Positions 34,749 through 44,164 of a stretch of DNA of 46,309 nucleotides are shown piece after piece. This DNA comes from Serratia silvae. GTDB lineage: Bacteria > Pseudomonadota > Gammaproteobacteria > Enterobacterales > Enterobacteriaceae. Numbering within the stretch: the stretch's first letter is position 1; each line of letters opens with the position of its first letter. The notes under the pieces are model-generated. The model made no database searches. It saw nothing but the letters and a program-made list of their open reading frames with translations, and had not been told where the DNA came from. Made by a program: the position numbers and the translations under genes. The stretch is taken from the NCBI RefSeq assembly GCF_023282985.1, contig NZ_JAGQDC010000023.1:1-46309 (forward strand), in the 5' to 3' direction.

Positions 34749-35861
34749 ATGTGGTTATTCAGAGGTAAAAAACGCGGGTTGGTGGTGTGCGCCGTTCTGG
34801 TGGTGCTCGCCATTGTGGCTTATTGGCGCTTTAGCCATCCGACTCCAATAGAGTTTACAACGGTCAAGGTCGCTAAACGCGATCTAGAGCAAAGTGTATT
34901 GGCAACTGGCCAACTGGATGCGGTACGTAAGGTTGATGTGGGGGCTCAGGTCAGCGGTCAGTTGGAGAGCCTGAAGGTCGAGATTGGCGAAAAGGTGCAA
35001 AAAGGCCAACTGCTCGGCATTATCGATCCTCAACAGGCACAAAACAGCATTCGCGAAGGCGAAGCCACGCTACAGCAACTGCACGCCCAACTGCAACAGG
35101 CGTTGGCGGAGCAGCAACTGGCGACAGTGACCTTGCAGCGTAACCGCGAACTGGCCAAGGTGCAGGCGGTATCGCACCAGGATTTGGATAAATTCACCAC
35201 AGAACTGGCGGTAAAAAAGGCGCAGGTTGAAACTACCCGTGCGCAGATCGCCAAAAATCAGGCCAGCCTGGATACCGCCAAGATAAACCTGACCTATACC
35301 CGTATCGAAGCGCCGATGGACGGTGATGTGGTGCAGATCACCACCTTGCAGGGCCAGACGGTGATCGCTGCGCAGCAAGCGCCCAACATTCTGACGTTAG
35401 CAGACATGAGCACCATGCTGGTGAAGGCTCAAGTTTCTGAGGCAGATGTGATCCACCTCAAGCCGGGGCTGAAAGCCTGGTTTACCGTGCTGGGCGATCC
35501 GAGCAAACGTTACGATGGCGTGCTGAAAGACATTCAGCCCACGCCAGAGAAGGTTAACAATGCCATTTTCTATTACGCGCGTTTCGAAGTACCAAACCCA
35601 CAGGGCTTGCTGCGTCTGCAAATGACCGCGCAGGTGCATATTCAGCTGGCTGGCGTCAGTGATGCGCTGGTGATCCCGCTGGCGGCATTGGGGGATCAGA
35701 TTGCCGATAACCGTTACCATATTTCGGTACTAAAACAGGGCAAGGAAGAGAAGCGTGAAGTCACGATCGGCATTCGCAACAATGTGGATGTGCAGATTGT
35801 CAGCGGGTTACAGGCCGGTGAAGAAGTGATTGTCAGCCGCGGCGGCGCGGAGGCCAGTTGA
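34749..35861 (+). CDS. macA: Macrolide efflux periplasmic adaptor MacA
   Basis: Membrane fusion protein of the MacAB-TolC pump. The 370-aa protein (E. coli 371 aa) has an N-terminal membrane anchor (about residues 11-26), a barrel-sandwich/lipoyl half ([32 protein letters not shown]), a long coiled-coil hairpin rich in Gln and Ala (about residues 95-185), the second lipoyl half and a beta-barrel domain (about 210-300). The ATG at 34749 is taken with AGGAA upstream; a TTG three bases earlier is less likely. Its stop overlaps the macB start (TGATG). Confidence 0.95.
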   Translation: MWLFRGKKRGLVVCAVLVVLAIVAYWRFSHPTPIEFTTVKVAKRDLEQSVLATGQLDAVRKVDVGAQVSGQLESLKVEIGEKVQKGQLLGIIDPQQAQNSIREGEATLQQLHAQLQQALAEQQLATVTLQRNRELAKVQAVSHQDLDKFTTELAVKKAQVETTRAQIAKNQASLDTAKINLTYTRIEAPMDGDVVQITTLQGQTVIAAQQAPNILTLADMSTMLVKAQVSEADVIHLKPGLKAWFTVLGDPSKRYDGVLKDIQPTPEKVNNAIFYYARFEVPNPQGLLRLQMTAQVHIQLAGVSDALVIPLAALGDQIADNRYHISVLKQGKEEKREVTIGIRNNVDVQIVSGLQAGEEVIVSRGGAEAS

Positions 35862-37807
35862 TGACGGCACTGTTAGAACTTAGTGATATTCGGCGCAGCT
35901 ATCTCTCCGGCGATCAGACCATAGACGTGCTGAAAAACGTCAGTCTGCGCATTGATGCCGGTGAGATGGTGGCGATTATGGGGGCTTCAGGCTCCGGTAA
36001 ATCGACGCTGATGAACATTCTCGGCTGCCTGGACAAGCCCAGCGCCGGGACTTACCGCGTAGCCGGGCAGGACGTGGCAACGCTTGATGGCGATGCGCTG
36101 GCTCAGCTGCGGCGCGAGCACTTTGGCTTTATCTTCCAGCGTTATCATCTGCTACCCCATCTAAGTGCGGCGCATAACGTGGAGGTGCCTGCGGTTTATG
36201 CCGGGTTGAGCAAGGCAGCACGGCGCGAAAGGGCGGCGGCTTTGTTGCAACGTCTGGGGCTGGGGGAACGTATCACCTACCGGCCAAGCCAGCTTTCGGG
36301 GGGGCAGCAGCAGCGCGTCAGTATTGCGCGGGCTTTGATGAACGGTGGTCAGGTGATCCTGGCGGATGAACCGACCGGTGCGCTCGACAGCCATTCCGGT
36401 GAAGAGGTGATGACGATCCTCAAGCAACTGCGCGAGCAGGGGCACACCGTGATTATCGTCACGCACGATCCGGCGGTAGCGCAGCAGGCGGAGCGGATTA
36501 TCGAGATCCGCGACGGTGAAATCATCGCCGACTCTCGGCCACAGGCGCAGGGTAACCCGCAGGCCAAAATGCTGGATATGGCCACGCCAGCACCTTCCTG
36601 GCAGCAGATGGCTGGCCGTTTCCGTGAGGCGTTGGTGATGGCTTGGCGTGCTATGGCAGCCAACAAAATGCGCACGGCGTTAACCATGCTGGGGATCATT
36701 ATCGGCATTGCCTCTGTGGTTTCGATCCTGGTGATCGGCGACGCGGCCAAGCAGATGATCCTGGCAGACATCAAATCCATCGGCACCAACACCGTGGACA
36801 TCTATCCCGGCAAAGACTTTGGAGACGATGATCCCAGCTTCCGCCAGGCGTTGAAGTATGGCGATCTAAGTGCGTTGCGTGAACAACCCTATGTCAGTGC
36901 GCTTTCACCGAATATCAGCAGCAGCATGCGGCTACGGTTTGGCAATATTGATGTGGCCGCCAACGTTGCGGGCGTCAGTGAACAATATTTTCGAGTTTAC
37001 GGCATGACCCTTTCCCAGGGGGTTGGTATCGATACCCTACAGGTGCAATCCCAGGCGCAGGTGGTGGTGATCGACGCCAATACCCAGCGGCGGCTGTTCC
37101 CGCATAAAAAAAACGTGGTGGGTGAGGTGATCCTGATCGGCAATATGCCAGCCACGGTAGTGGGTGTGGCGCAGGAAAAGCAGTCGATGTTCGGCAGCAG
37201 CAAGGCGCTGAGCGTATGGGTGCCCTATAGCACGATGGCCAATCGCCTGATGGGCAACGACTATTTTGACTCGATCACCGTGCGTATCCGTGAGGGCTAT
37301 AACAGCCAGGAAGCGGAACAGCAACTGACGCGGTTGTTGACGTTGCGCCACGGCAAGAAAGACTTCTTCACCTACAATATGGATAGCTTGGTGCAAACCG
37401 CCGAGAAAACGACGCGAACTCTGCAACTGTTCCTGACCCTGGTGGCGGTGATTTCGCTAGTGGTTGGTGGGATTGGGGTGATGAATATCATGCTGGTTTC
37501 GGTAACGGAAAGGACGCGTGAAATCGGCATTCGCATGGCGGTGGGCGCGCGCTCCGGCGATGTTCTGCAACAGTTCCTGATCGAGGCGGTGCTGGTCTGT
37601 CTGGTGGGGGGCGCGTTGGGGATCGCACTGTCGTTCGCGATTGGCCTGTTGGTGCAATTGGCGATGCCGGTCTGGCAGATCAGCTTCCCACCAGTGGCCT
37701 TGTTGAGTGCGTTCTTGTGTTCCACCGGTATTGGCGTGGTGTTCGGCTATCTGCCGGCACGCAGCGCTGCGCGGTTGAACCCGATTGACGCCTTGGCGCG
37801 TGAGTAA
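35861..37807 (+). CDS. macB: Macrolide ABC exporter MacB
   Basis: Inner-membrane ABC transporter that drives MacA-TolC export of macrolides, heat-stable enterotoxin and other substrates by a mechanotransmission cycle. The 648-aa protein equals E. coli MacB. It has an N-terminal ATPase domain (Walker A GASGSGKST, signature LSGGQQQR, Walker B VILADEPTGALDS, H-loop VTHDPAVA), then a first membrane helix (about 275-295), a large periplasmic domain and three C-terminal helices with GGIGVMNIMLVSVTERTREIG of the FtsX type. Confidence 0.96.
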   Translation: MTALLELSDIRRSYLSGDQTIDVLKNVSLRIDAGEMVAIMGASGSGKSTLMNILGCLDKPSAGTYRVAGQDVATLDGDALAQLRREHFGFIFQRYHLLPHLSAAHNVEVPAVYAGLSKAARRERAAALLQRLGLGERITYRPSQLSGGQQQRVSIARALMNGGQVILADEPTGALDSHSGEEVMTILKQLREQGHTVIIVTHDPAVAQQAERIIEIRDGEIIADSRPQAQGNPQAKMLDMATPAPSWQQMAGRFREALVMAWRAMAANKMRTALTMLGIIIGIASVVSILVIGDAAKQMILADIKSIGTNTVDIYPGKDFGDDDPSFRQALKYGDLSALREQPYVSALSPNISSSMRLRFGNIDVAANVAGVSEQYFRVYGMTLSQGVGIDTLQVQSQAQVVVIDANTQRRLFPHKKNVVGEVILIGNMPATVVGVAQEKQSMFGSSKALSVWVPYSTMANRLMGNDYFDSITVRIREGYNSQEAEQQLTRLLTLRHGKKDFFTYNMDSLVQTAEKTTRTLQLFLTLVAVISLVVGGIGVMNIMLVSVTERTREIGIRMAVGARSGDVLQQFLIEAVLVCLVGGALGIALSFAIGLLVQLAMPVWQISFPPVALLSAFLCSTGIGVVFGYLPARSAARLNPIDALARE

Positions 37808-37817
37808 TAGCAAAAAT

Positions 37818-37848
37818 AAAATGCCAGCCTTACGGCGGCTGGCATTTT
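37818..37848. terminator. Bidirectional terminator between macB and cspD
   Basis: AAAATGCCAGCC pairs with GGCTGGCATTTT around a short loop, with A and T runs on the two sides. It serves the convergent genes macB (plus) and cspD (minus). Confidence 0.88.
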
Positions 37849-37882
37849 AACTTGGCTATGCAGAAGTGGCTTGGGGAAGCGT

Positions 37883-38104
37883 TTAGGCCATTACCTCGCT
37901 TTCCAGCGGCATAATCAGGCTCGCGTGGTTCCCTTTCGGCCCTTGATGCACGTCGAACCTGACCTGTTGACCCGCTTTCAACGTTCGGTAGCCATCCATT
38001 TTAATTGTTGAATAATGCGCGAAGATATCTTCACCGCCGCCTTCCGGGCAGATAAAGCCGAACCCTTTGGCGTTATTGAACCATTTAACAGTACCCGTCT
38101 CCAT
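37883..38104 (-). CDS. cspD: Cold shock-like protein CspD
   Basis: Stationary-phase member of the cold-shock domain family that binds single-stranded DNA and inhibits replication. The 73-aa protein has the RNP motifs KGFGFI and DIFAHY (RNP1 KGFGFICPEGG; RNP2-like region EDIFAHYSTI) and the CspD-type C-terminal tail (PLESEVMA). E. coli CspD is 74 aa. GAGGGATG upstream supports the start. It is divergent from clpS as in E. coli. Confidence 0.96.
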   Translation of the reverse strand: METGTVKWFNNAKGFGFICPEGGGEDIFAHYSTIKMDGYRTLKAGQQVRFDVHQGPKGNHASLIMPLESEVMA

Positions 38105-38158
38105 GCTGCTACATCCCTCGCAATGCTATTTTTAAAATGAGATGAATAACTGATCCAT

Positions 38159-38193
38159 GTGAGTACCAACTGGTCAAAAGACCAACAACTCAC
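38159..38193 (-). other. Palindrome in the cspD upstream region
   Basis: An inverted repeat with inner arms CTGGTC / GACCA around AAAA and outer arms GTGAGT / ACTCAC. It lies 55-89 bases upstream of the cspD start and may be a hairpin in the cspD leader or an operator. Confidence 0.5.
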
Positions 38194-38286
38194 AAAATTA
38201 CACTCTAGAGCAAATGATCAACACGTCAAGGGATCGGCCAATGAGCGCGTCGGGCAGTTCACCAAAGTTTGAAGTAGTTAACGCTA

Positions 38287-38314
38287 TTGACATGGTTTGG
38301 TAACAAATTATGGC
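38287..38314 (+). promoter_or_regulatory. Putative sigma-70 promoter upstream of clpS
   Basis: A consensus -35 TTGACA (38287-38292) is followed, after 16 bases, by TATGGC as a possible -10. It is 135 bases upstream of clpS, within the 344-base cspD-clpS gap, which otherwise holds no gene. A TAAAAT near 38369 is an alternative -10. Pattern match only. Confidence 0.35.
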
Positions 38315-38448
38315 CGCGACAACAGCGATTAATCGCGTTGTGCTGCGGCACGTTAACCGCGAAGATGGTAAAATAGTCTTGATACTCCCGTTTGAATAAC
38401 CCGAACATGGCCCCATATACTGAGGCATGGCAGAGAAGATGAGCAGCA

Positions 38449-38769
38449 ATGGGCAATAGCAACGATTGGCTAAATATTGAACACTTGGCCGAAGAAAAAC
38501 AAATCGATGCGGTAAAACCGCCGTCAATGTATAAAGTTATACTTAACAACGACGATTACACACCGATGGAATTTGTGATTGACGTTCTGCAAAAGTTCTT
38601 TTCTTATGATATTGAACGTGCAACGCAACTGATGCTCACGGTCCACTATCAAGGCAAGGCGATCTGTGGTGTTTTCACCGCCGAGGTGGCGGAAACCAAG
38701 GTGGTCCATGTGAACCGTTACGCAAGGGAGAATGAGCATCCGTTGCTCTGTACGCTGGAAAAAGCCTGA
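38449..38769 (+). CDS. clpS: ATP-dependent Clp protease adaptor ClpS
   Basis: Adaptor that delivers N-degron substrates to ClpAP by binding the ClpA N-domain. The 106-aa protein matches E. coli in length. After a flexible N-terminal tail, the conserved [23 protein letters not shown] segment (about residues 28-50) holds the substrate-pocket residues, and [22 protein letters not shown] carries the second conserved region. It ends 26 bases before the clpA start, consistent with one operon. Confidence 0.97.
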   Translation: MGNSNDWLNIEHLAEEKQIDAVKPPSMYKVILNNDDYTPMEFVIDVLQKFFSYDIERATQLMLTVHYQGKAICGVFTAEVAETKVVHVNRYARENEHPLLCTLEKA

Positions 38770-38795
38770 AAAGGCAATCTATTGGGGAGGTGCCT

Positions 38796-41075
38796 ATGCT
38801 CAATCAAGAATTGGAACTCAGTCTCAACATGGCTTTCGCCAGAGCGCGCGAGCACAGACATGAGTTTATGACCGTGGAGCACCTGTTGCTGGCATTACTC
38901 AGCAACCCTGCCGCGCGCGAAGCGCTCGAGGCTTGTACGGTGGATCTGGCCGCGTTACGCCAGGAGCTGGAAGCCTTTATCGAACAAACCACACCAACGC
39001 TGCCCACCAGCGAAGAGGAGCGCGACACCCAGCCGACGCTCAGCTTCCAGCGAGTGCTGCAGCGTGCGGTATTCCATGTGCAGTCCTCCGGCCGGAGCGA
39101 AGTGAGCGGTGCCAACGTGTTGGTGGCGATCTTCAGCGAACAGGAGTCCCAGGCGGCATACCTGCTGCGTAAACACGACGTCAGCCGTCTGGACGTGGTG
39201 AACTTCATTTCACATGGTACACGTAAAGATGAGCCGGGCCAGGCACCTAATGCGGAAAACCCGGTAAACGAAGAGCAGCCTGGAGGGGAAGACCGTATGG
39301 AAAACTTCACCACCAACCTCAACCAACTGGCCCGCGTCGGCGGTATCGATCCGCTGATTGGTCGTGACCGTGAACTGGAGCGAGCCATTCAGGTGCTGTG
39401 CCGCCGCCGTAAAAACAACCCGCTGCTGGTGGGTGAATCCGGCGTAGGTAAAACCGCCATTGCCGAAGGGCTGGCGTGGCGGATCGTGCAGGGCGACGTG
39501 CCAGAGGTGATGGCAGACTGCACGCTCTACTCGCTGGACATCGGCTCATTGCTGGCGGGCACCAAATACCGTGGTGATTTCGAGAAGCGCTTCAAGGCGC
39601 TGCTCAAACAGCTAGAGCAGGATAAGAACAGCATCCTGTTTATCGACGAAATTCACACTATCATCGGTGCCGGTGCGGCTTCTGGTGGGCAAGTGGATGC
39701 CGCCAACCTGATCAAACCGCTGCTGTCGAGCGGCAAGATCCGGGTGATTGGCTCCACCACCTATCAGGAGTTCAGCAATATTTTCGAAAAAGACCGTGCG
39801 CTGGCGCGTCGCTTCCAGAAAATAGACATTACCGAGCCGACGCCAGAAGAGACCATTCAGATCATCAACGGTCTGAAAACCAAATACGAAGCGCACCATG
39901 ACGTGCGTTACACCGCTAAAGCGGTACGTGCTGCGGTGGAGCTGTCGGTGAAATACATCAACGACCGTCACCTGCCGGACAAGGCGATTGACGTGATCGA
40001 TGAGGCTGGTGCGCGTAGCCGGTTGCTGCCGGTGAACAAGCGTAAGAAAACGGTCAACGTGGCGGATATCGAATCCGTGGTTGCACGTATTGCGCGTATC
40101 CCGGAAAAAACCGTCTCCGCGAGCGACCGCGACGTACTGAGAAGCCTGAGTGACCGCCTGAAAATGCTGGTGTTTGGCCAGGATCCGGCCATCGAGGCGC
40201 TGACCGAAGCGATCAAGATGAGCCGTGCTGGTCTGGGCCAGGATCGCAAGCCAGTGGGTTCCTTCCTGTTCGCCGGGCCGACCGGGGTAGGTAAAACTGA
40301 GGTTACCGTGCAGTTGGCGAAGGCGCTGGATATCGAGCTGCTGCGATTTGATATGTCCGAATATATGGAACGTCATACCGTCAGCCGTCTGATTGGTGCG
40401 CCTCCGGGCTACGTTGGTTACGATCAGGGCGGCCTGCTGACCGATGCGGTGATCAAACATCCGCACGCGGTGGTCCTGCTGGATGAAATCGAGAAAGCGC
40501 ACCCGGATGTGTTCAACCTGCTGTTGCAGGTGATGGACAACGGGACGCTGACCGATAACAACGGCCGTAAAGCAGACTTCCGTAACGTGATCCTGGTGAT
40601 GACTACCAACGCCGGGGTACGCGAAACCGAACGCAAATCGATTGGCCTGATCGAACAGGACAACAGCATCGATGCGATGGACGAGATCAAGAAGGTGTTT
40701 ACGCCAGAATTCCGTAACCGTCTGGATAACGTCATCTGGTTCAACCATCTGTCTCCTGCGGTGATCCAGCAGGTGGTCGACAAGTTTATCGTCGAACTGC
40801 AGGCCCAGCTGGATGCCAAGGGTGTATCAATGGAAGTGAGCGACGAAGCGCGTGACTGGCTGTCGGTGAAAGGCTATGACCGTGCGATGGGCGCTCGTCC
40901 AATGGCGCGTGTGATGCAGGAAAGCCTGAAAAAACCGCTGGCCAACGAACTGTTGTTTGGTTCTCTGGTTGACGGCGGCTCGGTGAAAGTCGAGCTGGAT
41001 GCAGACAAAAAACAGCTGACTTACCACTTCCTCAGCGCCCAGAAGCGTAAAGCGGATGAAGGTGCTGTGCACTAA
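38796..41075 (+). CDS. clpA: ATP-dependent Clp protease ATP-binding subunit ClpA
   Basis: AAA+ unfoldase that feeds proteins to the ClpP peptidase. The 759-aa protein (E. coli 758 aa) has the N-domain that binds ClpS (about residues 1-145), D1 with Walker [10 protein letters not shown] and Walker B ILFIDEIH, and D2 with Walker [10 protein letters not shown], Walker [12 protein letters not shown] and the ClpP-docking IGL loop (KSIGLIEQ, about residue 615). GGGGAGG is 5 bases upstream of the ATG at 38796; the in-frame GTG at 38790 overlaps that site and is rejected. A strong terminator follows. Confidence 0.97.
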   Translation: MLNQELELSLNMAFARAREHRHEFMTVEHLLLALLSNPAAREALEACTVDLAALRQELEAFIEQTTPTLPTSEEERDTQPTLSFQRVLQRAVFHVQSSGRSEVSGANVLVAIFSEQESQAAYLLRKHDVSRLDVVNFISHGTRKDEPGQAPNAENPVNEEQPGGEDRMENFTTNLNQLARVGGIDPLIGRDRELERAIQVLCRRRKNNPLLVGESGVGKTAIAEGLAWRIVQGDVPEVMADCTLYSLDIGSLLAGTKYRGDFEKRFKALLKQLEQDKNSILFIDEIHTIIGAGAASGGQVDAANLIKPLLSSGKIRVIGSTTYQEFSNIFEKDRALARRFQKIDITEPTPEETIQIINGLKTKYEAHHDVRYTAKAVRAAVELSVKYINDRHLPDKAIDVIDEAGARSRLLPVNKRKKTVNVADIESVVARIARIPEKTVSASDRDVLRSLSDRLKMLVFGQDPAIEALTEAIKMSRAGLGQDRKPVGSFLFAGPTGVGKTEVTVQLAKALDIELLRFDMSEYMERHTVSRLIGAPPGYVGYDQGGLLTDAVIKHPHAVVLLDEIEKAHPDVFNLLLQVMDNGTLTDNNGRKADFRNVILVMTTNAGVRETERKSIGLIEQDNSIDAMDEIKKVFTPEFRNRLDNVIWFNHLSPAVIQQVVDKFIVELQAQLDAKGVSMEVSDEARDWLSVKGYDRAMGARPMARVMQESLKKPLANELLFGSLVDGGSVKVELDADKKQLTYHFLSAQKRKADEGAVH

Positions 41076-41091
41076 GCGGTAGACTGGTAAT

Positions 41092-41122
41092 AAAAAAGCG
41101 ATGCCTTGGCATCGCTTTTTTT
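41092..41122 (+). terminator. Terminator of clpSA
   Basis: GCGATGCC pairs with GGCATCGC around two bases, flanked by A6 and T7 runs. It lies about 16 bases past the clpA stop and should be strong. Confidence 0.93.
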
Positions 41123-41146
41123 ATACGTGAATTTCACGGACTGCTG

Positions 41147-41208
41147 TAAGGGCGTCGTATGCTGTTAAAAAGGCGCAGCATGCGGTCGAACAGAATATGT
41201 CGCCCTTA
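41147..41208. repeat. Long imperfect inverted repeat between clpA and infA
   Basis: The 62-base element starts TAAGGGCGTCGTATGCTGTT and ends with its near complement (AACAG...CGCCCTTA), with about three mismatches in a 20-base arm and a 22-base loop. It occupies the slot where E. coli has the tRNA gene serW. It is unrelated in sequence to the other dispersed repeats in the window. Confidence 0.7.
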
Positions 41209-41218
41209 TAAAATGAGT

Positions 41219-41295
41219 GAGCCCTCTCAGTTTACCTGCGCCAATACAACTCGGTGGAGAACGTTGCTGCGGGGGTAAACGGAAAGGGCTCTTTT
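41219..41295 (+). ncRNA. Possible structured RNA or long-stem terminator between clpA and infA
   Basis: GAGCCCTCTCAGTTTACC pairs with GGTAAACGGAAAGGGCTC (a few mismatches) around a 41-base interior, and TTTT follows on the plus strand. The long stem and T-run are like the 3' part of a small RNA or an intrinsic terminator read on the plus strand. It lies downstream of infA, which is on the minus strand. I do not recognise it as a named RNA. Confidence 0.4.
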
Positions 41296-41344
41296 GAGGG
41301 ATCACATCCTCGGTGTCGCCAGTGGCTGGCGACGAGTGAGCCGA

Positions 41345-41581
<237 letters not shown>

Positions 41582-41669
41582 CTACCTTAGTTTTTAACCG
41601 GCAAGATAATGCCGAAAAACCCACATTATGTAAAGGAGTGTCGGTGAACAATGCACCGATTCCACAAAA

Positions 41670-42395
41670 TTAGTCAGTTTGGGAGGGCAGTTCAACCAGC
41701 TGTGGGGGTATGACTTGCGCTGTCCAGCATTCCGGCGCTAACACTCTGCGCTGAAGGTTGCTCAACTGCTGCAAAAATTGGCGGCGGGGAATTTCTCTCG
41801 CTCCAAGCCGGGCAGTGTGAGCGTTAAGCACCTGACAGTCAACCAATTCTCCTCCATAACCGGCAAAATGGCGGCAAAACGCCCATAAAGCACACTTTGA
41901 TGCGTTGGTGGTGCGGCTAAACATTGATTCACCGCAGAACAGCGCTCCCTGGGCGACACCGTATAGGCCGCCGACCAGTTCTTCCCCCTGCCACACCTCA
42001 ATGGAATGGGCGTACCCGAGGTGATGCAATTGTAAATAGGCTTGCTGTACCTCCTCGCCGATCCAGGTGCCTTCATCGGGGCGGTATGAACATGCGGCGA
42101 TCACGGCGGCAAAATCATGATTGAGAGTAATGCGAAACGGCGGGTTGCGCAGGAATCGCTTGAGGCTGCGGCTGACATGGAATTGCGCTGGGAACAGCAC
42201 CGCCCGTGGGTCTGGTGACCACCAGAGGATGGCTTCCCCTGGCGAATACCAGGGGAAGATCCCGCGCTCATAGGCCGCCAACAACCGTGCAGACGTCAGA
42301 TCGCCACCGATGGCCAGCAGTCCGTTAGGATCGTGCAGGGCGGTCTCTGGTGAAGGAAACGCTGTAGACTGCGATGACAGCTTAACAATGCGCAT
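41670..42395 (-). CDS. aat: Leucyl/phenylalanyl-tRNA-protein transferase
   Basis: Transfers Leu or Phe from aminoacyl-tRNA to proteins with N-terminal Arg or Lys, creating N-degrons recognised by ClpS-ClpAP encoded next door. The 241-aa protein (E. coli 234 aa) has [50 protein letters not shown] and [25 protein letters not shown]. The C-terminus is a few residues longer than in E. coli. AGAGG precedes the ATG. It follows cydC by about 30 bases on the same strand. Confidence 0.97.
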   Translation of the reverse strand: MRIVKLSSQSTAFPSPETALHDPNGLLAIGGDLTSARLLAAYERGIFPWYSPGEAILWWSPDPRAVLFPAQFHVSRSLKRFLRNPPFRITLNHDFAAVIAACSYRPDEGTWIGEEVQQAYLQLHHLGYAHSIEVWQGEELVGGLYGVAQGALFCGESMFSRTTNASKCALWAFCRHFAGYGGELVDCQVLNAHTARLGAREIPRRQFLQQLSNLQRRVLAPECWTAQVIPPQLVELPSQTD

Positions 42396-42425
42396 AAAAC
42401 CTCTTAGCGTCGCCCACAGGCGGTT

Positions 42426-44162
42426 TTACAGCGATACATTACTGATACGTTGGTGGAATTGGGCGTAACGACCATGCTGGTGCATTAGCGCTGCGTGGCT
42501 GCCTTGTTCCACGATACTGCCGCCGTCCATCACGCAGATGCGATCGAAATGCTCCAGCCCATAGAGCCGGTGAGTGACCAGAATTAACGTCTTGCCGCGG
42601 CAATGCTGGCGGAGCAGGGCCAGGATCTGTTGCTCGGTTTCGGCATCCAGCCCTTCGGTTGGCTCATCCAGCAGCAACAACGGCGCCTGATGCAGCAGGG
42701 CACGGGCAATGCCCAGACGGCGTTGCTCACCACCGGAAAGCTGGCGGCCACCTTCGCCCAGCCAGGCATTCAGCCCCTCATTTTCCAGCAGCTTATCCAG
42801 ACCGACTTGTTGCAGTGCGAGGGTTAATTCCTCATCGTTGGCCGCAGGTGCCGCTATACGCAGGTTTTCACGCAGCGTACTGCTGAAGATATGCACCCGC
42901 TGGCTTACCACCGTCGTCATGGCACGCAGCGTAGATTCATCATAGCTGGCCAGTGGTTGCCCGTTGAGCTGAATTTTGCCACCGTCGGCATTCCAAGCGC
43001 GGGTCAGCAATTGCAGCAGGGTCGATTTACCACAGCCAGTGCGGCCCAGCAGCGCTATGTGCTCGCCAGCGGCGATGTTCAACGTCACGTCGTTCAACAC
43101 CGGCAGCGGCTGGTCGGGATAGGTGAAGGACACCTCGTTCAGTTGCAGCGCTGCGCCCGGCTGTGAGGCTGGGCCGCTGGCAGGGAAGATGACTTCCGGT
43201 TGCTGATCGATGATCTGCTTGACCCGGGTCGCTGAAGCGATCACCTGGCCCAGATGTTGGAACGCGGCGGCGACGGGCATCATGGCTTCAAAAGAGGCTA
43301 GGGCGGCAAAGACAAACAGGGCAATCAGGGCCCCCGGTTGGGTATTACCACCGATCCCTGCGGCTGCAAGCCACATCAGTAGCGTGACGGTGAGACCACT
43401 TGCCAGGATCATCAGCGCTTGGGCAACCCCCCCTAGCGAAGCCTGTTGCCACTGACGGCTCTGCCAGCGCTGTTCGGTCGCGCTGAGTTTATGACGGAAG
43501 CCGTCCAGCGCGCCAAACACCACCAGTTCGGCCTGCCCCTGTAGCCAGGCGGTCAGGTCGGTACGGTACTGGCTGCGTAACAGGGTCAACTCTTCCCCGA
43601 TGGGCTTACCTGCGCGATAGAAGATCGGTGGAACGGCCAGCAACAGCAATAACAAGATCCCGCCTAGCGTCAGTGCTAGCGAGACATCCAGCCAACTGAG
43701 GCCGACGGTGACTACCACAATAATCACCGCGGCACTGACCATCGGCGAAATAACGCGTAGGTAGAGGTGATCGAGTGTATCAACATCGGCAACCAGGCGG
43801 TTGAGCAGTTCAGCCTGACGGAAGCGGGCAATACCCCCCGGTGACAGCGGCAGGATTTTGCGGAAGGTAAATACCCGCAGATGGGATAACACGCGGAAGG
43901 TGGCGTCATGGCTGACAACCCGTTCTGCATAACGCCCGGCAGTACGGAAGATTGCCGCACCCCGTACGCCAGCGGCCGGCAGCATGTAGTTGAAGGTATA
44001 CAACCCTGCCAGGCCGGCCAGCGAAGAGGCAGCCAGGAACCAGCCAGACAGGGCTAACAGGCCGATACTGGCCAGCAGGGTGACGATGGCCAGCACGATA
44101 CCCAGTAAAATCAGAAACGTGTGGCGGCGATACAACGCCAGGAATGGCAGCAAAACGCGCAT
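42426..44162 (-). CDS. cydC: ABC transporter CydC (cysteine/glutathione export, cytochrome bd assembly)
   Basis: One half of the heterodimeric CydDC transporter required for cytochrome bd and periplasmic c-type cytochromes; reported to export cysteine and glutathione, with heme also proposed. The 578-aa protein (E. coli 573 aa) has an N-terminal six-helix membrane domain (about residues 10-310) and an ATPase domain with Walker A GRTGCGKST, signature LSGGEQRR, Walker B LLLLDEP and H-loop VTHRL. The start is MRVLLPFLALYRRH at 44162, two bases after the cydD stop; the open frame to 44273 overlaps cydD and is rejected. Confidence 0.95.
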   Translation of the reverse strand: MRVLLPFLALYRRHTFLILLGIVLAIVTLLASIGLLALSGWFLAASSLAGLAGLYTFNYMLPAAGVRGAAIFRTAGRYAERVVSHDATFRVLSHLRVFTFRKILPLSPGGIARFRQAELLNRLVADVDTLDHLYLRVISPMVSAAVIIVVVTVGLSWLDVSLALTLGGILLLLLLAVPPIFYRAGKPIGEELTLLRSQYRTDLTAWLQGQAELVVFGALDGFRHKLSATEQRWQSRQWQQASLGGVAQALMILASGLTVTLLMWLAAAGIGGNTQPGALIALFVFAALASFEAMMPVAAAFQHLGQVIASATRVKQIIDQQPEVIFPASGPASQPGAALQLNEVSFTYPDQPLPVLNDVTLNIAAGEHIALLGRTGCGKSTLLQLLTRAWNADGGKIQLNGQPLASYDESTLRAMTTVVSQRVHIFSSTLRENLRIAAPAANDEELTLALQQVGLDKLLENEGLNAWLGEGGRQLSGGEQRRLGIARALLHQAPLLLLDEPTEGLDAETEQQILALLRQHCRGKTLILVTHRLYGLEHFDRICVMDGGSIVEQGSHAALMHQHGRYAQFHQRISNVSL

Positions 44163-44164
44163 GA

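Noticed and set aside
39612-40748. 378-codon minus-strand open frame inside clpA
   Set aside because: Shadow of a highly conserved, GC-rich gene; the protein is His/Gln-rich with no family features.
41076-41344. serW tRNA gene between clpA and infA
   Set aside because: No acceptor stem, anticodon loop or T-loop sequence typical of a tRNA-Ser was found in the gap on either strand.
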